DNA from: Mesostigma viride | Lineage: Eukaryota; Streptophyta; Mesostigmatophyceae; Mesostigmatales; Mesostigmataceae | Direction: 5' to 3' | Assembly: GCA_009746045.1 (NCBI GenBank) | Contig: RPFO01000310.1 | Coordinates: 4,531,317 to 4,593,316, forward strand | DNA length: 62,000 bases | Shown: piece by piece, positions 1-12,100 of the stretch | Position numbering within the stretch: position 1 is the first letter of the stretch | Layout of the letters: each line of letters begins with the position of its first letter | The notes under the pieces: generated by a model | The model's database searches: none | Seen by the model: the letters and a program-made list of their open reading frames with translations, nothing else | What the model was told of the DNA's origin: nothing | Translations under genes and position numbers: made by a program

Positions 1-1465
1 CATCCATCCATCCATCCATCCATCCATCCATCCATCCATCCATCCATCCATCCATCCATCCATCCATCCATCCATCCATCCATCCATCCATCCATCCATC
101 CATCCATCCATCCATCCATCCATCCATCCATCCATCCATCCATCCATCCATCCATCCATCCATCCATCCATCCATCCATCCATCCATCCATCCATCCATC
201 CATCCATCCATCCATCCATCCATCCATCCATCCATCCATCCATCCATCCATCCATCCATCCATCCATCCATCCATCCATCCATCCATCCATCCATCCATC
301 CATCCATCCATCCATCCATGCATCCATCCATCCATATCCATCCCGATCCATGGATCCATCCATCCATCCATCCATCCATCCATCCATCCATCCATCCATC
401 CATCCATCCATCCATCCATCCATCCATCCATCCATCCATCCATCCATCCATCCATCCATCCATCCATCCATCCATCCATCCATCCATCCATCCATCCATC
501 CATCCATCCATCCATCCATCCATCCATCCATCCATCCATCCATCCATCCATCCATCCATCCATCCATCCATCCATCCATCCATCCATCCATCCATCCATC
601 CATCCATCCATCCATCCATCCATCCATCCATCCATCCATCCATCCATCCATCCATCCATCCATCCATCCATCCATCCATCCATCCATCCATCCATCCATC
701 CATCCATCCATCCATCCATCCATCCATCCATCCATCCATCCATCCATCAATTCATCCATCCATCCATCCATCCATCCATCCATCCATCCATCCATCCATC
801 CATCCATCCATCCATCCATCCATCCATCCATCCATCCATCCATCCATCCATCCATCCATCCATCCATCCATCCATCCATCCATCCATCCATCCATCCATC
901 CATCCATCCATCCATCCATCCATCCATCCATCCATCCATCCATCCATCCATCCATCCATCCATCCATCCATCCATCCATCCATCCATCCATCCATCCATC
1001 CATCCATCCATCCATCCATCCATCCATCCATCCATCCATCCATCCATCCATCCATCCATCCATCCATCCATCCATCCATCCATCCATCCATCCATCCATC
1101 CATCCATCCATCCATCCATCCATCCATCCATCCATCCATCCATCCATCCATCCATCCATCCATCCATCCATCCATCCATCCATCCATCCATCCATCCATC
1201 CATCCATCCATCCATCCATCCATCCATCCATCCATCCATCCATCCATCCATCCATCCATCCATCCATCCATCCATCCATCCATCCATCCATCCATCCATC
1301 CATCCATCCATCCATCCATCCATCCATCCATCCATCCATCCATCCATCCATCCATCCATCCATCCATCCATCCATCCATCCATTCATCCATCCATCCATC
1401 CATCCATCCATCCATCCATCCATCCATCCATCCATCCATCCATCCATCCATCCATCCATCCATCC
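1..1465. repeat. (CATC)n microsatellite
   Basis: About 1.46 kb of almost pure CATC tetranucleotide, running off the left edge. Interruptions are rare: a cluster near 319-356, one near 748-752 and a single T at 1384. The array is open in several frames on both strands (Ser-Ile-His-Pro and Trp-Met-Asp-Gly repeats), which is a trivial result of the period and not coding. It abuts a LINE 3' end at 1466. Confidence 0.98.
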
Positions 1466-2060
1466 GGGTTAATGCTCCGTGACTCCCCAACGGGAGCACG
1501 AGTTTGATAATTAATTAATAAATGCGCACAAAATTAAATTAAAATTAAACTAAATTAAATTATAACATGACTCCGTTGGGAGATCATGTACACAGCACAT
1601 ATTCCCTTGCTGAATAGATGGAGGTGGGCCGGCTTAGCCGCGAAACCGAACTATTAAGCTAACTCTAAGCTATTCTAGTCCCCGTACGTGACTTAATTAA
1701 TTAAATTAAATTAAATTAAATTAAATTAAATTAAATTAAATTAAATTAAATTATAACATGCCTCCGTGGGGAGATCATGTAGCACATATTCCATGATGGA
1801 TGGGGTGGAGGGAAGCCGCGTGATCAAACTATCCTAACTCTAAGCTATCTAGTCTAGAAAAATCCTTAATTAATTCTAATCCCTAACTACTATATACTTC
1901 AGCAAAGCACCCCTTCCGCTTGGGGGAAGGGGGCTTGCCGGCCCACAGGGGCTGGCGTGTGAGCCTGCATGGACAATCGTCTGCCACCTCTTCTAGTAAT
2001 TCTGCATAGCAGCGCAGTCCAAGCAAGAGAGAGGGAGTGAATTAAATTAAATTAACATGA
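1466..2060 (-). mobile_element. Stacked 5'-truncated 3' ends of a LINE
   Basis: At least three truncated LINE 3' ends lie in series, all reading right to left. Each carries a short hairpin with a CTCC...GGAG stem (1483-1496, 1571-1582, 1761-1773) next to a TTAAA or TTAATTAA tail. The piece at about 1900-2035 also contains the last codons of the LINE ORF2, which encode a Lys/Arg-rich C-terminus ending shortly before the 3' UTR. The same sequences recur at 2.06-2.69, 14.1-20.8 and 55.1 kb. Individual junctions are hard to place because the tails are simple repeats. Confidence 0.75.
1686..1752. repeat. (TTAAA)n microsatellite, LINE 3' tail
   Basis: A run of TTAAA pentamers directly follows the 3' end of a minus-strand LINE fragment. 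It fits the microsatellite tails common on target-primed LINE insertions. Confidence 0.8.
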
Positions 2061-2690
2061 CTCCGTCGGGAGATCATGTACGTAGCACATTTTAGTTAAT
2101 TAATTAATTAGACTCGTGCTCCCGTTGGGGAGTCAGTACGTAGCACATATTCCCTTGCTGAATGGATAAATTAATGAAATAGTTAATGGCTGAATGGATG
2201 GTGGTGGGTGAAGCCGCGAAACCGAACTAAGCTAACTCTAAGCTATTCTAATCTAGAAAGCCCTGCATGACTACTCTACTTCAGCAAAGCGCCCCTTCCG
2301 CTTGGGGGGAGGGAGCTTGCGCACAGGGGCTGGCGTGTGAGCCTGGACAATCGTCTGCCACCTCTTCTTGTTCTGCATAGCAGTCCAAGCTTAAGAGAGA
2401 GGGAGTGAATGCGGTGTTCAAACTTAGCTGGGACCACTAGGTCGGCCAGCAACAGCTGTGTGTAGTTTATGGCAGGCCACCCAGCTTTCCAGGAATGTCC
2501 TTGGGGCCAGGCCAACACGTCAGGATATGCCGCCCTGGACGTTGCTGGCGAAGCCGCTGGGGGCCGGCCAGACCAAGGGCGGTGTCTACCTGACTGGTGC
2601 GAGCAAGCTGTCCTACATGCATGAATGGTATCCTACGCTGCCTAATCTCGTCCGAAATGCGAGGCATACCCTGATACAAAGACTCTAATC
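2061..2690 (-). pseudogene. 5'-truncated LINE: ORF2 C-terminus and 3' UTR
   Basis: Read on the minus strand, 2679-2467 encodes the conserved segment downstream of a LINE reverse transcriptase (key residues PRISDEIRQRR, then LARTSQVD). After a frame change comes the C-terminus with WTAMQNKKRWQTIV and a basic end at about 2400-2270. The 3' UTR has two hairpins, at 2119-2132 and 2061-2072, then a TTAA-rich tail. The fragment starts abruptly near 2690, as 5'-truncated LINE copies do. It is not translatable as one frame and is taken as dead. Confidence 0.75.
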
Positions 2691-3245
2691 ACCACTATTG
2701 CGCACAAACATGAGACTGTTAATTGATACTAGCGTCAAGGCAATCTGGACACATAACATGGCAAATGCATGCTATAAATTAGTAATTAAAATGTACAAAT
2801 AGAAGTTGTGTGCACATGCATCTGCATTTTGTAGGCTTTGCGAACACTCGTTTCAGATAATGCAGTCATGTAGGGGATACTTCTCTACTCTGAAAAGCCG
2901 ATGATCAAGTCTGCCATTTGTGAGAGATGCTCAATACAATAATACCCTACTTCCTACAAAGTTTTCGTGCAATATCTGTGCAGCTCTCAACAGTTGCCGA
3001 TATTTCTTGATCAGAAGACCAATGAGAGCTTCAGCCTGCCAAACATCACATAACGGCAACACGCCATGCGAACAGCCTGCGTGATAGCGCCAGATCTGTC
3101 ATTCTCAACCGCATTCGCCAGTAAAGGATTTCACATAAATAGCCACGCCACATCGATCAACATCCGCGCAGTCTCAGAACTTAACCGCACACAGCCGCGC
3201 CTGGTTAAAAAAATCGAAGCCAACCACACTGGAGCACTCATATGC
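2691..3245. other. Intergenic, no gene seen
   Basis: AT-rich sequence between the LINE fragment and the 3' end of the CBM20 gene. No convincing ORF or repeat was seen. The right part presumably holds the 3' UTR of the minus-strand gene that ends at 3246. Confidence 0.5.
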
Positions 3246-5522
3246 TCATTTCAAGTCCTTGTCCTCCGAAACACCCACATCCGCCCCCTTCCCCTCGCTC
3301 GCCTCGTCCTTCTTGCCCAACACGGACTCTACGTTGTCCTTGATCAGCGCCTCAAACTGCCTCTTCGAGTTGAGGCTCTCAAAGAAGCGCTTGCGGTCCT
3401 TCGCAAACAACAGGTTCTTGGCCGCAAACGCAAGCACCGTGCTGGCAACCGCCACCTCCACAATGGGGGACCCTGCCAGCATCGTCAGCGTGTCAAGTGT
3501 CTCCAGGCCGAGGCCCACGCCCATCGCTGTGGCGGCGGTGGCCGTGGCAGCGGCGGCCGCTTGCTGTGGGTTGACCGACTTGGCAAGCTCGAGCGCCGAG
3601 TCCAGCGCCGACTTGGCCTCCTCCTCCTCCTGCAGCTGCTTGTTCAACTCTTGCTGCTTCCTTTCCGCTTCCAGCTTCATTTCAGCTATCAACTTCATTT
3701 GTGCTTCCAGCTTAGCTTCCACTTCTAGCTTCCTTTCAGCCTCCAGCTTCCTTTCCTCTTCCAGCCTCCTTTCCGCTTCCAGCCTCCTCTCCGCTTCCAA
3801 CTTCAGTTCCGCTTCCAGCCTCCTTTGTACTTCCAGCTTCCTTTCCGCCTCCTGCTTCCTTTCCGCCTCCAGCTTTGCCTCCGCCTCCCTCTTCCTCTCC
3901 GCCTCCTTCTTGCGCTCCTCCTCCTGCTTGGCCTCCTCCTCGGCGCGCGCCTTGTCGCTGAGGACGTCCGCCAGTGGCCAGAAGTTGGTCAGCTGCTTGG
4001 CAATCAGCGCAACGGGGGAAGGGGGCCTGTCTTCCTCCTCCTCCTCCTCCTCCCCTGTCTCGCCGTCACCATCCGCCCATTTGGCCCAACCTGCCCCGGT
4101 CACGTCGCCCAAGGTACCGATCGCGGCCCATGCGTCGCCAGCAGCCAGCGGGTTGCGCTGCACGTCTAGGATCACGCGCGCGCTGGGGGGGGACGTCCCC
4201 TTGGGCAGCACGATGTTCGCGCCCTGCTGCCAGTAGCTACGGCCATCTGGCTTGAGCACCACGTACTTGTACTGGCGCACGGACAAGAAACGTGTGGGGG
4301 GGGTGCGGGGCGGGTGGGAGGGAGGAGGGTGGCGGGATGGGTGGGGGGGACAGGGTCCATGATGGGCGGGGGGCGAAGGGTGGCGAGCAAACGCAGGTGC
4401 ATGCGGGCGCGTCAGACATGGAAGGGTACGGCGTGGACTTGGAAGGGTAGTATACTGAAGATATCCGGTCCAAGTCGATTACGGCCAAATATGCAACTCA
4501 CCTTTGAGGGGCAGGAAGATTAGGCGAATTGAAAATCGTTTCAGGATCTAGCAGGTGTGGCCAGTTGCATTGAGCAGAGGCAGGGACGATGAATAATGGG
4601 TCGGAAATTACTAGGAGAAGTCATGGGAGTGCTAATAGCAAACAGGCCGCTTCTGCCTTGTGGACAAGCGGCGCATCTGTCTCACCTCGATATCCTCATT
4701 AGTTGGAAGTTCAAGTGGATCCGACTCCCACACGTCTGCCTCCGACCACCGCATCGGCACCGCGTTGTTGACGTCCCATTGGCCGAGGGACGGGCAGCTG
4801 CCGACCAGTTTTAGCTGGTCCCCGTAGTCGACACGGTTGGTGATCTTAATGACGCCGTCCACGTTCTTCTCGTCCGGTTTGACGACCAAGCGGTTGTTTC
4901 CGCCTGGTTGCCAGACGAGACTGCCATCGGGTTTCTTGACGACGAACTTCCATTCTACCGAGCTGTGAAAGGCAACGTGAGAACGAAGACAAGAAGTTTA
5001 TTGTGGTCGTAAGCGCCAAATTATTGGACGCCCAGCAGGCGCACCACACGAGACGCTACCAAAGCTACGTTATGAATAGAGGAATTTTGATTATGGAAGA
5101 CGACATGCAGCCTATGGAAAGGGATATACGAATCGGAAAAAAAAATTACGCGCCCAAAAAATAAGCTTAAGCTTATACTCGCATTCTCACCTCCCCACTG
5201 GCAACGAAGCCGTCGCCATCCAGACCCCGTTACTTGAATGTTGCATCTGAATTCCATTTTGCGGCTCCCATGCACCCACACTGGGATGATCTCCGACAAG
5301 ATAGAGCTCCTCTCCCTCGCGCTTGGGCCCAAATGTGACCGACAAAGTGACAGGCACGTCCTGGGCAGCTCCACGAACCTTCTTTGTTCTGCCATACGGT
5401 GCCGCAACGCAACGTGTCGTTGTTGAGAACGGCTTACAGGCGCGATCATTTTTCTTGACAGGAAATGCGACGGGGAGACCTTTCAAATTCGAGGTGATGG
5501 ACATGTCGAACCCCGTCGCCAT
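3246..5522 (-). CDS. Tandem CBM20 starch-binding, coiled-coil, membrane-anchored protein
   Basis: Three exons on the minus strand, 5522-5191, 4962-4686 and 4271-3246, with GT-AG borders and matching phases, give 544 residues. Residues 1-50 are rich in Ser, Thr, Lys and Arg and look like a plastid transit peptide. Two CBM20 folds follow (about 56-140 and 146-235). Each keeps the sugar-binding aromatics and Lys expected of the family (W85, W115-K116, W128; W173, K205, W217). A run of acidic residues leads into a Lys/Glu/Arg heptad coiled coil (about 310-430), an Ala-rich linker, one hydrophobic segment (about 471-492) followed at once by KDRKRFF, and an acidic tail. CBM20 binds starch. The single membrane span near the C-terminus suggests a tether between starch and a plastid membrane; this role is inferred. 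Tandem CBM20 also occurs in DPE2 and the algal pyrenoid protein LCI9, but no amylomaltase domain is present here. The start is the first ATG before the transit-like region. Confidence 0.85.
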
Positions 5523-6184
5523 TGCTGCGTTGAAAGAATCCACCGGAACTTACGACTGCCTGCATACGACTGCAGGTATATGGCGCGATTTGAGGTGGTC
5601 GGCACTATTACGCTTCTCCGATCTTGTCCGCGCTGTCATTGAAACAGCTGGCGCACAGCGGTGCCAAGCTGCATGGTAAACCGAACGGACACAGCGACGG
5701 TAAATGAGTACCTTGCAGCGAATAGGCCAAAATATGTACCCTCTGGCATTGCAACTCACGAAACCATCAATGCAGATCCAAGATCTGAAATAGGTGTCTA
5801 ACGCTCCTTTCATCCCAGCGGCTTGGAATTACCCATCCTTCATCAGCCTCTTCAGCTGCCCACGTTGGCGAGACCGTAGCACTGCCGTCGACAACAGCGA
5901 TCTTTTGGGGTGATATGTGGCTCAAGGGAAAGCCTAGTAAGGTGTTGCATCCCGTTTTCCGTACGAGGCAAACAGCAGCGGATTATCCGTTTCATGACCA
6001 TCGCAATTCGCAGCAGTTTTTGCCACTAAGTTGGCTATGGTGTAACCCGTCGACCGTGCACACTGAGGCCGATTAATTAGGCACCAAGTTTACCTCTATA
6101 CGGGCGCTGAGAAGGCACCCGCTGGTTATAATTGGCCTGCCGTTTGTGAATTCAAAATCCTTTGCAGAAGCACTATAGCTTCGA
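5523..6184. promoter_or_regulatory. Shared 662-bp intergenic region of two divergent genes
   Basis: Between the start codons of the CBM20 gene (minus, 5522) and the CbbY gene (plus, 6185). It must hold both 5' UTRs and both core promoters, and may be a bidirectional promoter. No unmistakable box was recognised by eye. Both flanking products appear to be plastid proteins of carbon metabolism, so co-regulation is plausible but only inferred. Confidence 0.5.
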
Positions 6185-9100
6185 ATGGCATCTACGCACT
6201 TATTGTCTTCACAAGTTGCGAATGCGCTCGTCGCAAGCGAAGTCCATAGTGCTGTTCCCATCGCTCGCGAAGCTCGTTCGCTTCCAGTGGCGCGGTTGAC
6301 CTGCGACCTCGCATCTAGGACTGCCTTCATACCGTCCCGGCACACCTTAGGCCACCAGTTTGGGCAGAGCACGAAACAAACGAGAGCGTGGAACAGTAAA
6401 ACAGTTACTGCTCAAGCCGCTCCGACTGCCTCAGTGAAGAACATCGCGGGAGTTTTCTTCGACTGCGATGGCACGCTGTGCGATACGGAACGCGATGGTC
6501 ACCGTGTTGCGTTCAACCAAGCCTTTGCGCAGGTACACGCTCAAATACGATTGTTCTTCCCTACATCACCATCATTGTAATTATTCCAAATGTCGGGGGG
6601 CCGTGTTCGGGGCCCAAGAAAATCACATAAGGGCGAACGGATGAACAGGTCACTGCAATAAACTGTGAGTGTTTGGCAGCCACCGTATGCATACGCGTGT
6701 GCTTTCGATGCTGGATATAGATACCTCGTAAGACTGAATTTGACCGTAAGCATATGACGCCCTTGCGGACTACCCTGCGCGTGCGCAATCTATCCACCGG
6801 TTCCACGTAGCTGGTCTCCTTCGACCCCCATGGACGGCTTCTACGGCACTGTTCGCCAGCTTGCGTTACAAGCAGGCATTTCATTCTAAAGAATGTTGCA
6901 TCTTTCTGCTTGAGCGTCCAGTGATGTCGCCTCATATATAAGAGAACTAGCTAGTCGCGTTATTATTATAGTCAAACGATATAGACGACGGTGGTTACGG
7001 TTGTCTGGACTTCAAGGAATTCACCAGGGGCTTAAGCGAGCAAAGACATCTGACCAGTCGGTATGTTGACGTATGCCAGTGTGATGGCTGGCTAATGCTG
7101 ATGGGATGGCTGCTGCTGCTCCTGCGCTCTCCGTGCCCCCCCTCACCGCTTTCTGCCAGATGGGCCTGGACACGGTGTGGGATGTGGAGCTGTACGGCGA
7201 GCTGCTCAAGATCGGCGGTGGCAAGGAACGGTGCGTGGCTGATGGATGTCGTGCGGAACAAGGCTTGGCTGTTAGGCTGCAAGGGACGGTGCGTGACTGA
7301 CAGGCGACATGACAAGTTGTGCATGGTTGCTTGGAGACAAGCAATCGTGCTTGGATCTGGTGCAGGAAGGTATTGCGTTGATTCTTGGTGGTGATCAAGC
7401 CCATCCATCATTTTCTTCAAATGAGTGTCCACCCATTAGGAATTAGACTCATGCTCACCCTCGGTTGTGGCGTTGACCCAGCCTGTTTGGTTCCTGGACG
7501 GTTTATACCCCTTTTATCTAGGGTCACCATCCAGTAGCACCCTGGCTCAGTGTGTGAGGCTTGTAAGTTGGCTCTGATAGAAAGGGCGGGTGGATGCAAG
7601 GACGGACAGGCTGCCCTGGCAGACTCCAGCATATGGCACCTTGGCCACCATCCTGTGGACTGGGTTAAGAGACCGACATGTGTGTGGTGCCAGCCTCCCG
7701 AGCACAAGGCGTCAGCCAGCATCTGCAGCATTCTGGTGAATGGGGGGAAAGAATATTGGTTGTCACAGATAAAATTTCGCAAAGCGCTGACTCTAGTTGA
7801 ATGGGCATGAGTTGCTGGGATAACAGGAAACCGAAATGATCACGGCATGGCTCCCGTTCAATGCCCATCCTTGACCTCCCTCCAATTCCAGGAATGGGTC
7901 CCCGGACATGCCATCCAACAGGCATCATCTGCTGTCCTATATGACGTGGCACCCGCTAAGGCGTTGGCTTGGAGCATGGGGCATGGGTATGGGGCATTCG
8001 GTGGTCTGAGGTGCATCGTTCGGTCCTAGCGTTTTAATATGCTGGTCGAGACACAAGACCCTCCAACAATAGAAGCTTAGGGGTAAACTTTCAGTCGCTG
8101 GCTGGCAATGCCAGTAGAGTGATCAACGGCATACAGTGTTGGAATCCTGTCACTACCATTTCAAAGCGCGTTCATGGATGCATGCATTGCACGACAGACC
8201 TCCCCATGCCTTTCTGACACATGCTGGGCACCCCCTCCCCCCTTTTTCTTGCCGTCCCCAACGTCCCCTCTGCTCTCTACTGCTCGTATCTGCTGGCATC
8301 TGCTGCCCTCCGCACGCTGCCCCCCAACAATCTGTCCCCCATCACACCTCCCCTCCGCACGCTGCCCCCATCACACCTGCACCCGCACAGGATGACGCAC
8401 CACTTCAACAACGTGGGCTGGCCCTCCCAGATGCCGGCCGACGCCAAGGGGCGGCAGGAGTTCATCGCGCGCCTGCACAAGCTGAAGACGTCGCTCTTTG
8501 CGCAGATGATTGAGGACGGGAAGCTGCCGCTGCGGCCGGGGGTGGCCCGGTGGGTGGGGGCATGGGTGGTGTAGTATATGTAGTTGTACTCGTAGACATC
8601 TAGTCAGGATGATAAGTCACAGATCTGAAAACTTGGCGCATGTACTAGTGAAGCCAGAAATAGGAGCAGCCCTATGTATATCAAGGAGACAACCAGCGCA
8701 GGCCAGAAATCGGGAGAATCCGGACCATGGCATAGGAGCAGCCCTATGTATATGGGTACAGGGGGGTCCTAGTGCTTCACTTGTAAGGCGAGGGACAGCT
8801 CCCTGACTGTGCATCTATATGCCTGTCCTAACACATGCGTGGGTGGTGGCATGCGACAGTGTTCATTCGGGGTTTGTTAGCGGTGGCTTGGGTGGCCCTC
8901 CAGCGTAGGGAGTGGTCTGCACTTCAGCAGCCTTTTGAGTAGTGCATGTGGGCATGCGCATATGAGAGCATGGCTATCGGGCCATGGCTAGGTAACCATC
9001 ATGTGGGTGCAATTGGCAGTTACCGCTGTAATAAATGGCAACGCATGGAACTTGCAATGACCCTTCTCCCTTGGTTTCCGCGGGTGGCTCTGCTCGCTCC

Positions 9101-12100
9101 CGGTTGTGACTGCTCACTCCAGGCTCGTACACGAGGTCATCGATGCTGGCATCCCCATTGCCGTCTGCAGCACGTCCAATGAGCAGTCGGTAAGGAATGG
9201 AGGGAGAGGGAATGGGAGGGGTGACTGGGCCATTGATGGAGGGACCGGTAGGGCGATGGCCAAGATGGCTGAGTAGTACCCTGCACTGTACACCCTCTGC
9301 CCGGCACGATGCGTTTGTCAGGCAGCTTGTGAATGGGGATGTATGTGGGTGGGTTACACATCCATGTGCTCTTCATAGGTAGGCAGAAGCTGTCATGCTT
9401 GCCATCCTTCTGCGGTTCCATGGAGATGCCGGATCGTTCAGAAATCAATGCGACCATGCTGCGATGCATTTCTGATTCTGGCGCCTCTCACACTGGAACA
9501 CCTCTCCCTTTCAGTCGAGGGCAATAACGCCTTGTCAAGCCCGGCAAATTCTTTTTGTTGTTGATAGTGCTTCATGGACAATCCAGAGGTCCCGATAGTG
9601 GTTAGAGGGTTTTGGTGTCAAAGTATCTGTTTGATACCCCTTCCACATCACATACTAGCATGGCAAAGTCGCAGGGATCTAGCACTGTCTACATCCGATA
9701 TAGATAGCCACGAGAAGGCACCCCTCATTCGACCATTGATCAACCAGCAGTCGACGTGGCGCTGATATGTATGCACCAGACCTGGTTGCTGGAAGTAGGC
9801 CAGGGCACAGCGACCCTTGGTGGGAAGGGTCAGGCCTGGAGAGGCCTGGCGCCGCCCGTTGGGCGTTATGTCAACGATATGGGTCTGAAGGCCATGCCCA
9901 CAGCCACCATGCACCATGCAGTTCTCGCTCTACCCATGTGCATCCCAAGTGCTGCGGGTTGCTCGCTATGGCACCTCTACGGTGCCCTGCCGGCCATCCC
10001 CTCATCAAGCCTGCCACTATTTTTCTTCACCGTACCTGCTTCTTCCCCCCCCCCCCCCCCCCCATGGCACCGATTTCTGCCACCCCGTTTCCCCACCGTG
10101 CCCGCTTCTGCCAATCCCCCCCCGCCCACCGTTCATCCTTTTGCCGCCCGCATGCGCAGGTGTCGGCCATTGTGCGGCTGCTTCTGGGCCAGGCTGTGTT
10201 TGACAAGATGACCATCCTCGCGGGCGACGTGGTGCCCAAGAAGAAGCCCGACCCGGTACGGACGCCATCATACATATATGGCCGCATACACCGTCATAGT
10301 ACGAGTATGAGCTATAGTACCACTGGTGTCTGGTGTTTTGGGCTATACCGGCACGGACGCCAGCATACTGTAGGCTATACCGGCCCGGACGCCAGCATAC
10401 TGTAGGTAGAAGTGTTGTGCACCACAGGCTAAGTACGTCAAGCTAGGTACGGTCACTAGCTTACCATACATAAGGAATAGCAATGTGTGTGCAACTTGGC
10501 ATTCTTTGGTTGTGCTCCAAGCTGCTTGCAGTGCACCTTGCAATTTGTCACTGAGGCTGTGGTAGTGGAAGCGGTATTTGTACGAACGCTGACCAGTCAT
10601 GCATGTCTTAAGTGCGCGTTTCTTGCATTTGATTCATGCCTTAAAATCGGTGGCCGCCGTCAGGACGTCAGGCCGAACTTTCCGTACTTGGCTGTACTAG
10701 CGAAAACTGAGCTTAAAATGTGTATGGACCTTTTTGGCTGCTTTCAGCACCAAATGCTTAGCGTGTGACCTTTGCCCACCTGGCCGGCATGACTGTGATC
10801 CGCCTTTGCGTGACAATAGCGATCTTGTCAACAGGGTTTTCTCGTTCTCGTTCTGTGACATACCGGAGTTACGTTGCCTGCAACTCTGAGGTTGTTGCCG
10901 TTCACATGCACTGAGGTCATCTACGGTGATCCGAGCAGTCGATGTGATTGTGGCCATCGCAGTCTAGCATGCATTCAGTAAATCGTAGTGCTCTGCAAAT
11001 ACTATTAAGTGCCATTTGACATTCGCCCCAGGTTTGCACGCGTATCTCCTGTCAGTGTAGGACTGTGGCCCGCCCGGTTCGCTCCTTTGAGGCCTGCATC
11101 AGGGTCAACTACCCACGACAAAAACATGTATACACGGAAAATACTGCTGTTGAAGATGGATTTCGCTGGGGTAGACAATGCGGCTGGATAGCCCTTAATG
11201 AGAGCTGTCGTTTGGCGTGTAGAAGTCTCTAAGCGGCCCAGGGGCTCAACAGCTTGCTCAAGTCTACAGCTTACGTTGGATTAACGCCTGAAGTTCGAGT
11301 AGCGCAGATTCAACGGCAATCCGAACTTCAGACATGAGCGACCGTATGCATCGCACTAAGGTAGTATCCTATTGTATCGTTTATCTACATCGATGGTGCT
11401 ACACCCGTACAGTTGCTGGATTCCATGACATGGTCACGTCGGCTGCCAGTCATCAACTGCTGTGTCTTCTAAAGCAAAAACTGTTGATCATGCATCATGT
11501 CCATAAGAACTGTTGGTTATCCACCATGCTGATTATCCTCCATGTGAAATGCCATAAATATATAATGTGACAACCAAACCCATGCTGTTATACTTCGCCC
11601 ATGCACATCGTTGCACCAAGTTGCTGATTTCTTTACGCCAGCGATGCACTTTGTGGTTGCAGGCCATCTACAACCTGATCAGGGACAAGCTCGGCGTGAA
11701 CCCTGCCAAGTGAGTGCCGGCGGTCGATAAGGCCTTTTTGGTCATGTCATACTGGATGGGGCCTATGAGAGGTTGACTAGGGCCAACACTTGAGGCAGGT
11801 GAGGGGAACCTCAGCGTGATCACGGTCATGTAAGTGCCACACAGTCAGATATCATGCTACTAGTATATACAAGAAATGATAGTGCCGTAAATCATGGTAT
11901 TTTCATGAGGGCATAGGTGGGTGAGCAATTATGGAGTATGTAGAAGGACCTGGTTGCAACTGCCTTTCTATTGGTCCCATAGCAGCCACGGGGTTGCACC
12001 AGCACCTGGGGCCGTGCCACATCCAGATCTGGGGTCACATGTGCTTAACCGGTTTGCGTCGCAAGACTGCCATCCTGTGGACTAGGCTTTACCCGTCTTA

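Noticed and set aside
1-1465. Telomere or CRISPR-like array at the left edge
   Set aside because: A pure tetranucleotide with no spacers and no telomere-type G/C strand asymmetry; it is an ordinary microsatellite.
318-1507. Long frames encoding Ser-Ile-His-Pro and Trp-Met-Asp-Gly repeats
   Set aside because: Simple consequence of the CATC repeat having no stop in most frames; no non-repeat coding sequence is attached.
3259-4236. Plus-strand Ser/Ala-rich frame opposite the CBM20 gene
   Set aside because: Antisense shadow of the coiled-coil exon; no domain and no supporting splice structure.
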